Origin: Brevibacillus reuszeri
Lineage (GTDB): Bacteria; Bacillota; Bacilli; Brevibacillales; Brevibacillaceae
Reading direction: 5' to 3'
NCBI RefSeq assembly: GCF_001187725.1
Contig: NZ_LGIQ01000005.1
Span: 991,350 to 1,055,349, forward strand
DNA: 64,000 nt
How positions within the stretch are numbered: the first letter of the stretch is position 1; each line of letters opens with the position of its first letter. The translations under genes were made by a program, and so were the position numbers. A model generated the notes under the pieces. That model worked only from the letters and a program-made list of their open reading frames with translations, did no database searches and was not told where the DNA came from. This document shows positions 1 to 10,296 of this stretch, in pieces.

Positions 1-652
1 TGCCTTCCAGATTCGCTTTGTCCCACTGCATGATTTGTGGAGGAACAAAACCGATAACGCCAACCTTCAGGGTTACTTCCTTGCCGCTTTCGTCCTTGAA
101 TTTGCGCTCAAGAATTTGGTAAGGGGTGAACAGGTTTTTGTCGTTGTTCGGGTTGTTGTCTTTGTCATCAATATACACGTTGGAGTTGATATACGGGAAT
201 TTCGCGCCTTTAAGGCTGCGATCCAGATGCTCCAAGCCAAAGTTGAACTCATGGTTTCCGATATTGCCAACGTCGTAATTCAGGAGGTTCATCGCTTTGT
301 ATACTGGGTGCGTTTCGCCGTCTTTCAAAGGGTCGATTTTCGCAACGTAGTCACCGAGCGGGTTACCTTGGAGCAGGTCTCCGTTGTCGATCAGGATGCT
401 GTTTTTTGCTTCTTCACGAGCTTTTTTGATCAGGGTAGCTGTTTTAGCAAGACCAAATTCGTCAGTAGACTTGTCTTGATAGTAGTCATAGTTGACGATG
501 TTAGTGTGGATGTCAGTAGTTTCCAACAGGCGGAGCTTAAGAGTGGAGCTGGTTGCAGCGCTTACAGGAGTAAGTGGGAAAGAAATGGCGCTAACAACCA
601 AAGAGCTGCTGAGTAAAAACGCAGTCAGCATTTGCTTGTTCTTCTTTGTCAT
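1..652 (-). CDS. Secreted CpdB/YfkN-type 2',3'-cyclic-nucleotide phosphodiesterase / 5'-nucleotidase, partial
   Basis: N-terminal 217 residues of an exported metallophosphoesterase; the rest lies beyond the left edge. A Sec signal peptide (basic MTKKNK, hydrophobic core, cleavage near VSAA) precedes calcineurin-like phosphoesterase motifs: TTDIH (D-x-H metal ligands), NGDLLQGNPLGDY and GNHEFNFG. This set and spacing are typical of the CpdB/5'-nucleotidase family, which takes nucleotides or cyclic nucleotides apart outside the membrane for phosphate and nucleoside salvage. GGAGG (664-668) sits 11 nt before the ATG at 652; in-frame ATGs at 661 and 670 are too close to it. Substrate specificity cannot be told from this part. 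Confidence 0.85.
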   Translation of the reverse strand, partial: MTKKNKQMLTAFLLSSSLVVSAISFPLTPVSAATSSTLKLRLLETTDIHTNIVNYDYYQDKSTDEFGLAKTATLIKKAREEAKNSILIDNGDLLQGNPLGDYVAKIDPLKDGETHPVYKAMNLLNYDVGNIGNHEFNFGLEHLDRSLKGAKFPYINSNVYIDDKDNNPNNDKNLFTPYQILERKFKDESGKEVTLKVGVIGFVPPQIMQWDKANLEG

Positions 653-837
653 GTTTTGCATAACCTCCATAAGTTTAACAATAATGCCATGCAAAATAAG
701 TTTATCACTAGAATAGTATAATTGGTAGATAGTCCCTTGAAATATGTCGTAAATTACGAATCTTGAGAGAGCAGGGTATGGTCCCCTTCATTCCTGGAGA
801 GAATAGGAAAAAAGAAAGAGAAGGGGTTCATCGAAAT

Positions 838-1416
838 ATGGAAATAAATAGAAGATGGATGGTGTATACTTCGTGGGCACTAGCCCTCCTGGCTGGTTTG
901 GTTGCGGGGTTTTTTATAGCAGATGCCAGCAAGGAAACAGGGCCACTGCGACAATGGTTTGCCACTGGCTCAAGCAGGTCTGTGGATGTAGCAGGTAAGC
1001 CTTACAAGCTTGTTCTTACACGGACGTATTTGTGCGGAGTAAGAGATGAGGAGCATAAGCCGACAAGTCTTACCCATTTAGCGGAGACGATGGTAGACTA
1101 CAAAGGTTGGGAGATCGTATCTGTTGACTCCTCAAAAATGATCCTGATGAAACGTGAGCAGGATATTTCACCGGCATGTAAAGCCAATGGGCATTTTGGA
1201 ATATCTGCAGACGGTATGCTGACACTGTTTCATGGGTTGCCATCTGAACAAGAGGTTGTTCAAACCTTTTATCGAATCAATACAGCAAAAATGGAGGCCA
1301 GACTCTCTAAAGACGATGTGGAGAATCTGAAGCGCGGAATTCGTGTGCGCGATTTGGCTGAGTATAATAGCATTTTGTCTACGTATGGAGAATTTCAATT
1401 AAATGATGACTACTAG
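838..1416 (+). CDS. bofC: BofC, forespore regulator of the sigma-K checkpoint
   Basis: 192-residue protein with one N-terminal membrane segment/signal sequence (about residues 8-28) followed by an extracytoplasmic domain resembling B. subtilis BofC, including the C-terminal ADGMLTLFHG and paired-Cys region (C-G-V-R and P-A-C-K). BofC acts in the intermembrane space of the forespore and restrains SpoIVB, the protease that signals pro-sigma-K processing. Its position just upstream of ruvCAB matches B. subtilis, which is the main support for the name. The ATG at 838 has GAAGGGG about 10 nt upstream; longer in-frame starts (TTG 763, ATG 778) lack a good ribosome site. Intriguingly, sigK itself lies at the other end of this window. 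Confidence 0.8.
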   Translation: MEINRRWMVYTSWALALLAGLVAGFFIADASKETGPLRQWFATGSSRSVDVAGKPYKLVLTRTYLCGVRDEEHKPTSLTHLAETMVDYKGWEIVSVDSSKMILMKREQDISPACKANGHFGISADGMLTLFHGLPSEQEVVQTFYRINTAKMEARLSKDDVENLKRGIRVRDLAEYNSILSTYGEFQLNDDY

Positions 1417-1442
1417 GCTGCCCCGATTGAGGCAGCCTTTAT
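1416..1442 (+). terminator. Intrinsic terminator after bofC (bidirectional)
   Basis: GGCTGCC (1416-1422) pairs with GGCAGCC (1431-1437), followed by TTTATTCTTT. It overlaps the bofC stop and lies between convergent genes, so it may serve the minus-strand gene ending at 1439 too. Confidence 0.7.
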
Positions 1443-2524
1443 TCTTTCAAGTCAATCGAAGTAATTCGCCAGCGCTCCCATGGAGAGAAACGGCGCAGAG
1501 TAAATGTCCAACGCTCTCTTTGATTGCCGTCATTTTTCGTGAAATAGTCGATATGAACAGGTACTTCTACCAGAAAGGGACCGCGTTCATCGGATGGAAT
1601 CACAACCTCCGAATTTTTTACGGATGCGATCGACTGAAGCTTTTGCGGCAAGGTGAACCCATCAGTGGCCATGCGCATCGTATGCTCGTCGTGTTCGTGC
1701 AGGGCTGTGAGAAAATACTCAATCAGCTCTTCTGGCGGTGCACCGCTAATGGTGCTTGCCAAGGCACCTGATGCCTTCAGGATCATAAGACTGTGGCTAG
1801 GGTCTGGCTCCCTGCGTCGATGAGTGGAGCTGCCAAAAAAGTGAATACAAAAATGCCCGGGAAAATCATTGTCTTTAATGGCTCCGGCACCATGTGGCAT
1901 GCCGTGCATAGATGCGGCATAGTACAGCCCATCTACTTCTACGAGAATCGCTCGCCGCTTCCAGCTCCATTTGCCTTGGTAAATGTGTTTCATAATCCGC
2001 GTATCTTCTCGGGTCAACGGCTGGACATCTGCATGTCGACTGCCTGCTCTGCGCTGCACTTCAAATCGTTCCCCTGTTTCGAGGTCGATAACTGTGCCAT
2101 AGTCCATGCGGGCAAATGACTTTTTCACCTGTTCCCAGGGAACTGCTTGTCCGTAGTGGACCTTTTCCACCGAGCTTACCAATTCTTCCAGGCGTAGCTT
2201 CATTTCTTTGCTAACAATATATTGATGTGGTTTTTCTTTGTCAAACAACAGGCCGTCGTGATCGAATAAAAAGGTCCGTTGATTCACGGTCACCAATGCC
2301 CGCTGCCAATGCGGCTGAGACCGAGCTGGCACATATGGCGCGGCAAGAAGCTGAGAAGCAAATCGTTTGTCATGAAACGTGAGAGTCGAAATAAATAGAG
2401 AGGAAGGAGAAACCGAAACGGAAATTCTCACTTCGTCTTTCGCTTTTGCTTGGGTGTTCTGAGCAAACGACAGGGAAGAAACGAGCACAAGGAAGCTGCA
2501 TAAAAACAGGAAAGCACGCCACAA
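1439..2524 (-). CDS. Secreted protein with conserved HFCIHF motif, function unknown
   Basis: About 361 residues with an N-terminal signal peptide (hydrophobic run FLFLCSFLVLVSSLSFAQ). The middle region (about residues 140-255) carries a strongly patterned segment: an ID-x-ETGERF strand, DVQPLTREDT, WSWKRR, MHGMPHGAG, NDFPGHFCIHF, SSTH and later PSHS. I recall similar His/Cys-rich segments in uncharacterised secreted proteins of Bacilli and Clostridia, sometimes beside SH3 domains; the Cys flanked by His residues looks catalytic or metal-binding, but this is inference. GGAGGTG (2530s) best fits a TTG start at 2524 or GTG at 2527; the longer ATG at 2539 overlaps the ribosome site. Convergent with bofC. 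Confidence 0.65.
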   Translation of the reverse strand: MWRAFLFLCSFLVLVSSLSFAQNTQAKAKDEVRISVSVSPSSLFISTLTFHDKRFASQLLAAPYVPARSQPHWQRALVTVNQRTFLFDHDGLLFDKEKPHQYIVSKEMKLRLEELVSSVEKVHYGQAVPWEQVKKSFARMDYGTVIDLETGERFEVQRRAGSRHADVQPLTREDTRIMKHIYQGKWSWKRRAILVEVDGLYYAASMHGMPHGAGAIKDNDFPGHFCIHFFGSSTHRRREPDPSHSLMILKASGALASTISGAPPEELIEYFLTALHEHDEHTMRMATDGFTLPQKLQSIASVKNSEVVIPSDERGPFLVEVPVHIDYFTKNDGNQRERWTFTLRRFSPWERWRITSIDLKE

Positions 2525-2655
2525 CACAATCACCTCCACTGCTATAGTGTGTCCAATGGAGCTAGGCGATGACGAGCAAATCTTGGTATCATAAGCAACT
2601 CAGCATTTCGCCATACTGTTTTCATACGGCGATCATGAAGGAGGAGTCTTTTAGC

Positions 2656-2847
2656 ATGTCTACGATGCCTAGGGGTAGCTATAAAGACCAGTTCCACCAG
2701 CGTTTGTACGTTCAATTGAACCAGGGACACAACAAGCTCAATTATCGACAGATCAATATGATTAATGAGCAGATGCAGAGTGGCGTTGATGATTATGCCC
2801 ATATGCAGCACGATGTGTCAGAGACACTTGGGATGAACAAACACTAA
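2656..2847 (+). CDS. Small hypothetical protein (63 aa)
   Basis: 63 residues, polar, with no membrane segment; rich in Gln, Asn, Tyr and Met (for example QLNQGHNKLNYRQINM). AAGGAGGAG lies about 10 nt before the ATG at 2656 and a clear terminator follows the stop, so it is probably a real monocistronic gene. I do not recognise the family. The composition would fit a small spore-associated protein, but nothing in the sequence proves it. Confidence 0.6.
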   Translation: MSTMPRGSYKDQFHQRLYVQLNQGHNKLNYRQINMINEQMQSGVDDYAHMQHDVSETLGMNKH

Positions 2848-2867
2848 TTGAAATGACGCCGTGTAAC

Positions 2868-2895
2868 CCGTTCCCTTTTAGGGAGCGGTTTTTTA
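2868..2895 (+). terminator. Intrinsic terminator
   Basis: CCGTTCCC (2868-2875) / GGGAGCGG (2881-2888), 8 bp with one G-U pair, then TTTTTT. It ends the 63-aa gene. Confidence 0.8.
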
Positions 2896-3040
2896 TGTGA
2901 CCGCTTGCATTCAAACAAAATGGTCATGACCGTTTTATTTGTGCAGGAGCGAAGTCTGTAATTCATGGAAATACACGTTCGCTTTTTAACCGCTTTGTGA
3001 TACAGTAGAAGATAGAAATGTAGCACGCGGAGAGTGAATT

Positions 3041-3541
3041 ATGCGTATTTTAGGAATCGATCCTGGCATTGCCATTGTCGGCTTCGGGATTGTCGATAAG
3101 CAGGGCAGCCAATTGCGTCCCGTCCAGTATGGGAGTATCCAGACCGAAGCGGGCTTGCCAGTGCCTCTGCGGCTTAAACAGATTTTTGAAGCGATGCAGA
3201 GTCTTTTGGAAACATATCGTCCTGATGAAATGTCGGTAGAAAAATTATTTTTCAATAAAAACGTGACGACTGCGTTTACCGTAAGTCAAGCGAGGGGCGT
3301 CATCCTTTTGGCAGCGGAGCTTGCTGGTGTGCCTATTCATGAATACACACCCATGCAGGTCAAGCAAGCTGTGACAGGCTATGGGGGCGCAGAGAAAAAG
3401 CAGATTCAGGAAATGACCAGGATGTTATTAAAGCTAAAAGAAGTACCAAAGCCTGACGATGTGGCGGATGCGCTAGGGATTGCAATTACGCACGCACAGT
3501 TCCGGGCGTATATTTCCATTTCGGAGGGAGTTCAGAAATGA
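3041..3541 (+). CDS. ruvC: Crossover junction endodeoxyribonuclease RuvC
   Basis: Dimeric nuclease that resolves Holliday junctions by paired nicks after RuvAB branch migration. The RNase H-like fold residues are visible: Asp7 in GIDPG, Glu in SVEKLFF (about residue 68) and the Asp pair in PDDVADALGIAITH (about 138-142). 166 residues is the usual length for bacterial RuvC. First gene of a ruvC-ruvA-ruvB-DUF2905 operon; its TGA overlaps the ATG of ruvA, implying translational coupling. B. subtilis lacks ruvC here and uses RecU, so the presence of ruvC is a useful lineage marker (Paenibacillaceae-like). Confidence 0.96.
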   Translation: MRILGIDPGIAIVGFGIVDKQGSQLRPVQYGSIQTEAGLPVPLRLKQIFEAMQSLLETYRPDEMSVEKLFFNKNVTTAFTVSQARGVILLAAELAGVPIHEYTPMQVKQAVTGYGGAEKKQIQEMTRMLLKLKEVPKPDDVADALGIAITHAQFRAYISISEGVQK

Positions 3542-4155
3542 TCGATTTTGTAGAAGGCACGCTGTGCTATCTGGATTCGGAATACATAGTGCTGGAGACG
3601 GGAGGGATCGGATATCGCCTTTTTTGCCCGAACCCGTACCAGTTTGTTCGATACGAAGGCAGCAAGACCAAATTATATACACATCATCACGTCCGGGAAG
3701 ATGCGATTCTGCTCTACGGCTTTGCTTCCCGAGACGAGCGTGATCTGTTCCGCAAGCTGCTCGATGTAAGTGGAATCGGCCCAAAAGGCGGATTGGCCAT
3801 TTTGGCGGCAGCAACGCCGGAGCAGCTCGTCATGGCAGTACAGCAGGAGAATGTTACGTATTTAACGAAATTTCCTGGAATTGGGAAAAAGACTGCACAG
3901 CGCATCATTCTGGATTTGAAGGATAAATTGGTAGGATATACGCCATCTGCGATTTTGACAGTGGCTGCTGGTGACCTGACGGCTGGCGAACAGGCTGTTT
4001 CGGCGTTGAATGAAGCATTGGATGCACTGACGGCGCTTGGTTACTCAGATGGAGAGCTGCAAAAAATCAGAAATGCCCTATCGGAAAAATCAAAAGAGGG
4101 CGATGGTGTAGAAAAGCTCATCAAACAAGGGCTTGCCTTGCTCATGAGGGGGTAG
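3538..4155 (+). CDS. ruvA: Holliday junction branch migration protein RuvA
   Basis: 205 residues. Tetrameric DNA-binding subunit that holds the four-way junction flat and loads RuvB rings. The OB-fold N-terminus ([12 protein letters not shown]), two helix-hairpin-helix motifs ([13 protein letters not shown] and [19 protein letters not shown]) and the C-terminal domain III that contacts RuvB ([15 protein letters not shown]) are all present. ATGA overlap with ruvC; 4 nt separate it from ruvB, so the three are co-translated. Confidence 0.96.
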   Translation: MIDFVEGTLCYLDSEYIVLETGGIGYRLFCPNPYQFVRYEGSKTKLYTHHHVREDAILLYGFASRDERDLFRKLLDVSGIGPKGGLAILAAATPEQLVMAVQQENVTYLTKFPGIGKKTAQRIILDLKDKLVGYTPSAILTVAAGDLTAGEQAVSALNEALDALTALGYSDGELQKIRNALSEKSKEGDGVEKLIKQGLALLMRG

Positions 4156-4159
4156 GATT

Positions 4160-5158
4160 TTGGATCAGCGGATCATCACGACGCATATGAATTGGGAAGA
4201 GGATGCGGCGGAGCTGAGCCTCCGTCCTCGCTTTTTAAATGAATATATTGGCCAGCAGCACGTAAAGGAAAACCTGAAGATTTTTATCGAAGCGGCCAAA
4301 ATGAGAAAAGAATCGCTGGACCACGTTCTTTTATATGGTCCACCCGGATTAGGGAAAACGACATTATCACAAATTATTGCAAACGAGCTTGGGGTAAATA
4401 TCCGCACGACCTCTGGACCTGCTATCGAGCGTCCTGGCGATTTGGCAGCTATCCTGACTAACCTGCAGGAAGGCGATGTCCTTTTTATCGATGAGATTCA
4501 CAGACTTAATCGAAGCGTCGAGGAAGTGCTGTATCCGGCAATGGAGGACTTTGCGCTGGATATTATCATCGGCAAAGGACCGAGCGCGCGCAGCGTGCGT
4601 CTGGATTTGCCCCCATTTACGCTGGTAGGTGCTACGACCCGCGCAGGCATGCTGTCAGCACCGCTACGCGACCGTTTTGGTGTTGTGAATCGACTGGAAT
4701 TTTACACGGTGCCGGAGCTGACCTTTATCGTTTCGCGTGCAGCTGATATTCTGCAAGTTATCATTCGCGAGGGCGGAGCAGAGGAAATCGCGAGACGCTC
4801 ACGTGGAACCCCTCGTGTAGCGAACCGTTTGCTGAAGCGCGTCCGAGATTTCGCCCAGGTAAAAGGCGAAGGCGTCATTACGACGGAGATCGCCAAGGAA
4901 GCGCTGGAACGCTTGCAGGTAGACACGTGCGGGCTAGACCATATTGATCATAAGCTGCTGCTTGCCATTATTGATCGATTTGATGGAGGGCCGGTAGGTC
5001 TTGATACGATTGCAGCTACAATTGGAGAAGAGTCACAAACCGTTGAAGATGTATGCGAGCCATATCTCATGCAAATAGGTTTCATGCAACGGACGCCACG
5101 GGGGCGTGTTCTTACCCCGAGTGCGTACCAGCACTTCGGGCGGGAGATGAAATCGTGA
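4160..5158 (+). CDS. ruvB: Holliday junction helicase RuvB
   Basis: 332-residue AAA+ motor that drives branch migration with RuvA. Walker [10 protein letters not shown] (about residues 61-69), Walker [10 protein letters not shown], sensor I GATTRAG, arginine finger region LRDRFG, and the C-terminal winged helix ending with QRTPRGR. The reading frame begins with TTG at 4160 after GGGGGTAGG; the first ATG (4187) would trim the N-terminus, and the longer form aligns better with the family. Overlaps the next gene by GTGA. Confidence 0.96.
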   Translation: MDQRIITTHMNWEEDAAELSLRPRFLNEYIGQQHVKENLKIFIEAAKMRKESLDHVLLYGPPGLGKTTLSQIIANELGVNIRTTSGPAIERPGDLAAILTNLQEGDVLFIDEIHRLNRSVEEVLYPAMEDFALDIIIGKGPSARSVRLDLPPFTLVGATTRAGMLSAPLRDRFGVVNRLEFYTVPELTFIVSRAADILQVIIREGGAEEIARRSRGTPRVANRLLKRVRDFAQVKGEGVITTEIAKEALERLQVDTCGLDHIDHKLLLAIIDRFDGGPVGLDTIAATIGEESQTVEDVCEPYLMQIGFMQRTPRGRVLTPSAYQHFGREMKS

Positions 5159-5373
5159 ATCCTGTAGCCAAGCTACTTATTTTTGGTGGAGCTGCTTTGA
5201 TCGTGATCGGTATCCTTTGGCAGGTAGGCGGGAGATTTTTGCCGCTGGGCCGCTTGCCGGGAGATATTGTGGTTGAGAAGGAAAATGTGAAGTTTTATTT
5301 TCCGGTCGTGACCTGTATTGTGATCAGTATCGTCTTGTCTCTGGGGATGTACTTGTTCCGTCTGTTTAAATAG
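5155..5373 (+). CDS. DUF2905 family small membrane protein
   Basis: 72 residues with two predicted transmembrane helices (about 5-24 and 48-68) flanking [20 protein letters not shown], the hallmark motif of DUF2905. The GTG start at 5155 overlaps the ruvB stop (GTGA), so it is translationally coupled to the RuvAB machinery. The family is commonly found beside ruvB in Firmicutes, but its function is unknown. Confidence 0.85.
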   Translation: MNPVAKLLIFGGAALIVIGILWQVGGRFLPLGRLPGDIVVEKENVKFYFPVVTCIVISIVLSLGMYLFRLFK

Positions 5374-5402
5374 CAAAAGCTTGCAAGGCAAAAACATCAA
5401 AG

Positions 5403-5434
5403 CCATCGGAGCGGGCTGTTCCGATGGTTTTTTC
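5403..5434 (+). terminator. Intrinsic terminator of the ruv operon
   Basis: CCATCGGA (5403-5410) / TCCGATGG (5420-5427), then TTTTTT. Confidence 0.9.
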
Positions 5435-5613
5435 TGTGCAAAACATCTTGAAGAGCGGCCGATAGCTTCGTCAATAGTAGGACGCAGAAAGTTGTTCGAT
5501 CGCGAAGACGTTTGCTCCCAAATTGAGAAAAAGGGCAGGAGATTGCATTGTGATTGTCGAAAAACATGGGAGTAGATGCCAATTTTCGACGATTTCAGGT
5601 GAAAGGAAGGACG

Positions 5614-7563
5614 ATGGACGACATGAAGAAGAAATGGATGGGAACTGTCCTTTCGGTGGGCCTGATCACAGCAGCTCTTTTGGGGGGACAAGTTCCGGCA
5701 AAAGCAGCTGGCGACAATATCAGGGTTGCGCTATTTGTAGATACAGGGCAAGGATACCGAGGGGTAGTCCCTTCGATTACGTTAACCACTGAAAAAGGAA
5801 TGGAAGTAACACTGGAGGGCCCAGGGGGCAAGACAGAGTTACCTGACTTAAAAGGAGATGCAGCCCGATATCGGGTTGACGAATATCATCTAATCGTTAC
5901 AGAGACGCCTGACTGGAATCTCGCGCAGCAGGTAGCACAGCAGATGAGTCAGCGCAAATACGAGGGCTCGATTCAGGTGACTACTCGCAATGGTCAGACT
6001 ATCTACCAGGTCGTTAGTGGCTCGTACGACAACTATCAGGCTGCCACCAATCAGGCAAAAACAGTTGCTCAAGCGACTGGTCAAAATCCGTTTGTAAAAG
6101 GTCCTTTCCGAATGGAGGTAGGACAGTACAAGAGCTTGAATGAAGCGCAGAGAACGCAGTCAGCTTTTGAGCAAAAAGGAATCCCTGCTTATCCTGTCAT
6201 GCTAGCAGACGGCGGTAAAATAACCTATGCAGTATGGATTGGCGATGAGGTCAGCTATGACGCCGCATCGGCTTTGGCAGGGAGAGCTGCCGGTGCTGTT
6301 CCGGGCTATACCTACCATGTGCCTTCAACTCAGTCTTATGCTGTGCTGAAGCAGGATGTATACGGCTCACCAGACGAAAGAATTTGGAAATACGTGTTTT
6401 CATCCCAGGTAAAACTGACCGCCCGGGCGCTTAAAACAGAGGATCAAGCCTTGATCAGTGTAGTGGAGCGGGACCAGCGGACGTATCGGGGCGAGATGGA
6501 GCTATCCGATTACAACGGTCATCTGACATTGGTAAATGAACTGCCAATGGATGAGTACCTGTATGGCGTAGTTGGCTCCGAAATGGCTCCAGACTGGCCG
6601 ATAGAGGCCTTGAAAACACAAGCGGTCCTGTCGAGAACTCGTGCGGTGTGGCAAGGTAATAAGTACGGCATCGCGAATGTATCGGATACGGTGATTGAGC
6701 AGGCGTATTATGGTGTAGCAAAAGAGTCCGAGGTTGTTCGCGAGGCTGTCGACAAAACAAGGGATGAAATTATCTACTATCAAGGTAAGCCAGTAGAGTC
6801 TCTGTTTTACTCAAACGCGGGCGGTATGACGGCAGATGGCACGGAGGTCTGGGGAAATCCGGTTCCTTATTTGCGTCCTGTGACGAGCGATGATACATAT
6901 CCGATGGAGAGAGCAAACGTGTGGTATCGCGTGGAGTTGTCGGATGGTTCGACCGGTTATGTACGAAATGATCTGGTATCAGTGACAGGAGCTGCAAATG
7001 GTAAAGGTCAGCGCACAGCTGTCATTACAACAGCAAATACGAATTTGCGCTCAGGACCGAGCACCACGCTACACCGGGTGTTATCCACATTGCCAGGCGG
7101 CGCTGAGGTTACCATCCTCTCGGAAGAGGCGGAGGAAAATGCTTACTCGTGGACGCGAGGTCCATACACGGTTGCTGAAATTACCGCTATGATTAATGCA
7201 AGTCAGGATAAATACAAGGCTGCTCGCATTTCTGGAAATGTCACGAGTCTGAAGGTAACGGCGCGAGGTCCATCCGGGCGAGTGATCGCGATGGAGGCAA
7301 ACGGCAAACCGATTGCTGCACCTTCGCCGGATACATTCCGCGCTATTTTCCAACAGGGGGGTACTTCTCTTCGCAGCACGAAGTTTGATGTAGAAGTGAT
7401 CCAAAACAACAAACAAGCAGGACCACAGTTTTTATTTCGCGGTACCGGTTATGGTCACGGACTTGGTGTATCGCAATACGGTGCACGTGCAATGGCGGAG
7501 AACGGGTATGACTATAGGCAGATCTTGCTACACTATTACCAAGATGTGACAATCGAGAAATAA
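5614..7563 (+). CDS. SpoIID/LytB-domain protein with SPOR-like repeats and an inserted SH3 domain
   Basis: 649 residues, exported (signal peptide MKKKWMGTVLSVGLITAALLG... ending AKAAG). SPOR-like peptidoglycan-binding repeats occupy about residues 95-240 (YQVVSGSYDNYQAA, FRMEVGQYKSLNEA). The SpoIID domain starts near residue 300 (MDEYLYGVVGSEM) and ends with the conserved GYGHGLGVSQYGA near the C-terminus; a bacterial SH3 segment (NTNLRSGPSTTLHRVL) is inserted at about 470-510. SpoIID enzymes are lytic transglycosylases acting on denuded glycan during engulfment, so a role in spore or cell-wall remodelling is likely. The canonical spoIID sits elsewhere in Bacillus, so I give no symbol. ATG 5614 or 5623 are both served by AAAGGAAGG. 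Confidence 0.85.
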   Translation: MDDMKKKWMGTVLSVGLITAALLGGQVPAKAAGDNIRVALFVDTGQGYRGVVPSITLTTEKGMEVTLEGPGGKTELPDLKGDAARYRVDEYHLIVTETPDWNLAQQVAQQMSQRKYEGSIQVTTRNGQTIYQVVSGSYDNYQAATNQAKTVAQATGQNPFVKGPFRMEVGQYKSLNEAQRTQSAFEQKGIPAYPVMLADGGKITYAVWIGDEVSYDAASALAGRAAGAVPGYTYHVPSTQSYAVLKQDVYGSPDERIWKYVFSSQVKLTARALKTEDQALISVVERDQRTYRGEMELSDYNGHLTLVNELPMDEYLYGVVGSEMAPDWPIEALKTQAVLSRTRAVWQGNKYGIANVSDTVIEQAYYGVAKESEVVREAVDKTRDEIIYYQGKPVESLFYSNAGGMTADGTEVWGNPVPYLRPVTSDDTYPMERANVWYRVELSDGSTGYVRNDLVSVTGAANGKGQRTAVITTANTNLRSGPSTTLHRVLSTLPGGAEVTILSEEAEENAYSWTRGPYTVAEITAMINASQDKYKAARISGNVTSLKVTARGPSGRVIAMEANGKPIAAPSPDTFRAIFQQGGTSLRSTKFDVEVIQNNKQAGPQFLFRGTGYGHGLGVSQYGARAMAENGYDYRQILLHYYQDVTIEK

Positions 7564-7605
7564 GTCCTTTGCGACATGATCTGACAGAAAAGGGAGTAAC
7601 GATTC

Positions 7606-8634
7606 GTGGACGTGCAACAATTTGATTTTGAGCTGCCGGAGCATCTGATTGCCCAGCATCCTTTAGAAGATCGGACTTCATCCAGATTGCTTGTTTTGCA
7701 GAAGCAAACCGGAGAGATTATGCACCAGCATTTTACTGATCTGATTGATCATCTGCAGCCAGGAGATGTGCTCGTCATGAATGACAGCCGAGTGTTGCCT
7801 GCCAGATTGATTGGAGAAAAGTCTGAGACAGGAGCAAAAATCGAAATTCTCCTGCTAAAATCTTTGGGTGACGATCGCTGGGAGACACTGGTGAAGCCAG
7901 GAAAGCGGATGAAGCCTGGTACGGAAGTGGTTTTCGGGAATGGACTTCTGCGTTGTGTATGTGAAGAGGTGACTGAGACGGGAGGGCGGATTGTACGCTT
8001 TATGTACGAGGGAATTTTTTACGAGATTCTCGATCAGCTTGGCTCGATGCCTTTGCCTCCTTATATCCATGCACAGCTGGAGGACAGTGAGCGATACCAA
8101 ACGGTTTACGCACGGGAGAGAGGATCGGCAGCAGCTCCAACTGCAGGCCTGCATTTCACGAAGCCTTATCTGGAGAAAATCGCGGCAAAAGGAATCCAGC
8201 TGGCATATGTGACGCTGCATGTCGGACTGGGGACGTTTCGCCCCGTTGCAGCTGATTCCGTCGAGGAGCATGTGATGCATGCAGAGTATTACGAGATACC
8301 TGAAGAAACGGCAGAGTTGGTCAACCGGGCGAAAGCAGAGGGCAGACGGGTGATCGCTGTCGGGACAACTTCATGCCGTACACTGGAGACGGTGGGCAGA
8401 GCACATGGAGGAAAGCTGGCAGCGACTTCCGGCTGGACCGATATTTTTATTTATCCGGGCTATACCTTTTCGATTTTGGACGGACTTATGACCAATTTCC
8501 ACTTGCCGAAGTCTACGCTTGTCATGCTGGTTTCCGCATTGGCTGGAAAAGACAATGTCATGAATGCGTACAAAACGGCGGTTCAGGAAGAATATCGCTT
8601 TTTCAGCTTTGGAGATGCTATGCTCATTTTATAA
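7606..8634 (+). CDS. queA: S-adenosylmethionine:tRNA ribosyltransferase-isomerase QueA
   Basis: 342 residues. Transfers and isomerises the ribosyl group of SAM onto preQ1 in tRNA wobble position 34, giving epoxyqueuosine. Family signatures visible: [14 protein letters not shown] at the N-terminus, [34 protein letters not shown] and the C-terminal [20 protein letters not shown] start with AAAAGGGAG upstream. It precedes tgt, the preceding step of the queuosine pathway. Confidence 0.97.
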   Translation: MDVQQFDFELPEHLIAQHPLEDRTSSRLLVLQKQTGEIMHQHFTDLIDHLQPGDVLVMNDSRVLPARLIGEKSETGAKIEILLLKSLGDDRWETLVKPGKRMKPGTEVVFGNGLLRCVCEEVTETGGRIVRFMYEGIFYEILDQLGSMPLPPYIHAQLEDSERYQTVYARERGSAAAPTAGLHFTKPYLEKIAAKGIQLAYVTLHVGLGTFRPVAADSVEEHVMHAEYYEIPEETAELVNRAKAEGRRVIAVGTTSCRTLETVGRAHGGKLAATSGWTDIFIYPGYTFSILDGLMTNFHLPKSTLVMLVSALAGKDNVMNAYKTAVQEEYRFFSFGDAMLIL

Positions 8635-8661
8635 AAAGTCTCTGCCATAAGAAATGTGAAC

Positions 8662-8703
8662 AACCCACCTGTATAAGTGTGTACTTATGACTTGGGTGGG
8701 TTT
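8662..8703 (+). terminator. Probable terminator after queA
   Basis: AACCCACC (8662-8669) pairs with GGTGGG (8695-8700) plus TTT; the loop is about 25 nt and the T tract short, so termination may be partial. Confidence 0.5.
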
Positions 8704-8729
8704 ACTTCACCCGGAAGTTTTTCTATAAT
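8701..8729 (+). promoter_or_regulatory. Candidate sigma-A promoter of tgt
   Basis: TTTACT (8701-8706), 17-nt spacer, TATAAT (8724-8729). The -10 is perfect, the -35 weak (4 of 6). Confidence 0.5.
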
Positions 8730-8750
8730 AGGAAAGACTTACATACATAG

Positions 8751-9899
<1,149 letters not shown>

Positions 9900-9914
9900 T
9901 CGAGGGGGATTTAC

Positions 9915-10238
9915 ATGGAAGGCTTGACGAATTTTTTACCGATTATCATCATGTTTGCGATTTTCTACTTCTTGCTGATTCGTCCGCAACAGAAAAAAGC
10001 AAAGCAGCGTAACGCAATGCTTGCTGCGATCAAAAAGGGCGACAAAATCGTTACGATCGGCGGCATGCACGGTACGATTCAAGAGCTGACAGATGATATG
10101 GTAACCTTGCGTATCGCACACAATGTGAATGTATCGTTTGATCGCGGTGCTATCAATAGCGTGGTGTCTGCTAGCAACGAGTCAGCAGCAAAAAGCGAGC
10201 CAGCAAAAGTGGAAGAAGCAAAAGAAGAATCGAAATAA
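9915..10238 (+). CDS. yajC: Preprotein translocase accessory subunit YajC
   Basis: 107 residues. One N-terminal transmembrane helix (about 6-24, FLPIIIMFAIFYFLLIRPQ) followed by the YajC motif RPQQKKAKQRNAML...GDKIVTIGGMHGTI. It associates with SecDF in the membrane; the secD and secF genes lie 4.5 kb downstream. The charged C-terminal tail (KSEPAKVEEAKEESK) is variable in the family. 16 nt after tgt, so in the same transcript, and followed by a strong terminator. Confidence 0.95.
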   Translation: MEGLTNFLPIIIMFAIFYFLLIRPQQKKAKQRNAMLAAIKKGDKIVTIGGMHGTIQELTDDMVTLRIAHNVNVSFDRGAINSVVSASNESAAKSEPAKVEEAKEESK

Positions 10239-10246
10239 TACAGGAA

Positions 10247-10279
10247 AAGCAGGTGGGAGTCTCCCGCCTGCTTTTTTGC
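10247..10279 (+). terminator. Intrinsic terminator after yajC (bidirectional)
   Basis: GCAGGTGGGA (10249-10258) / TCCCGCCTGC (10262-10271) with a 3-nt loop and TTTTTT; A-rich 5' flank makes it usable from both strands between convergent genes. Confidence 0.9.
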
Positions 10280-10296
10280 ATTTCTGCGCCTGTACA

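Noticed and set aside
35..616. 193-codon plus-strand frame at the left edge
   Set aside because: Antisense to the nucleotidase, whose motifs and signal peptide are clear.
763..837. Longer N-terminus for bofC (25 extra residues)
   Set aside because: Starts at TTG without a ribosome site; ATG 838 has one and gives a normal membrane anchor.
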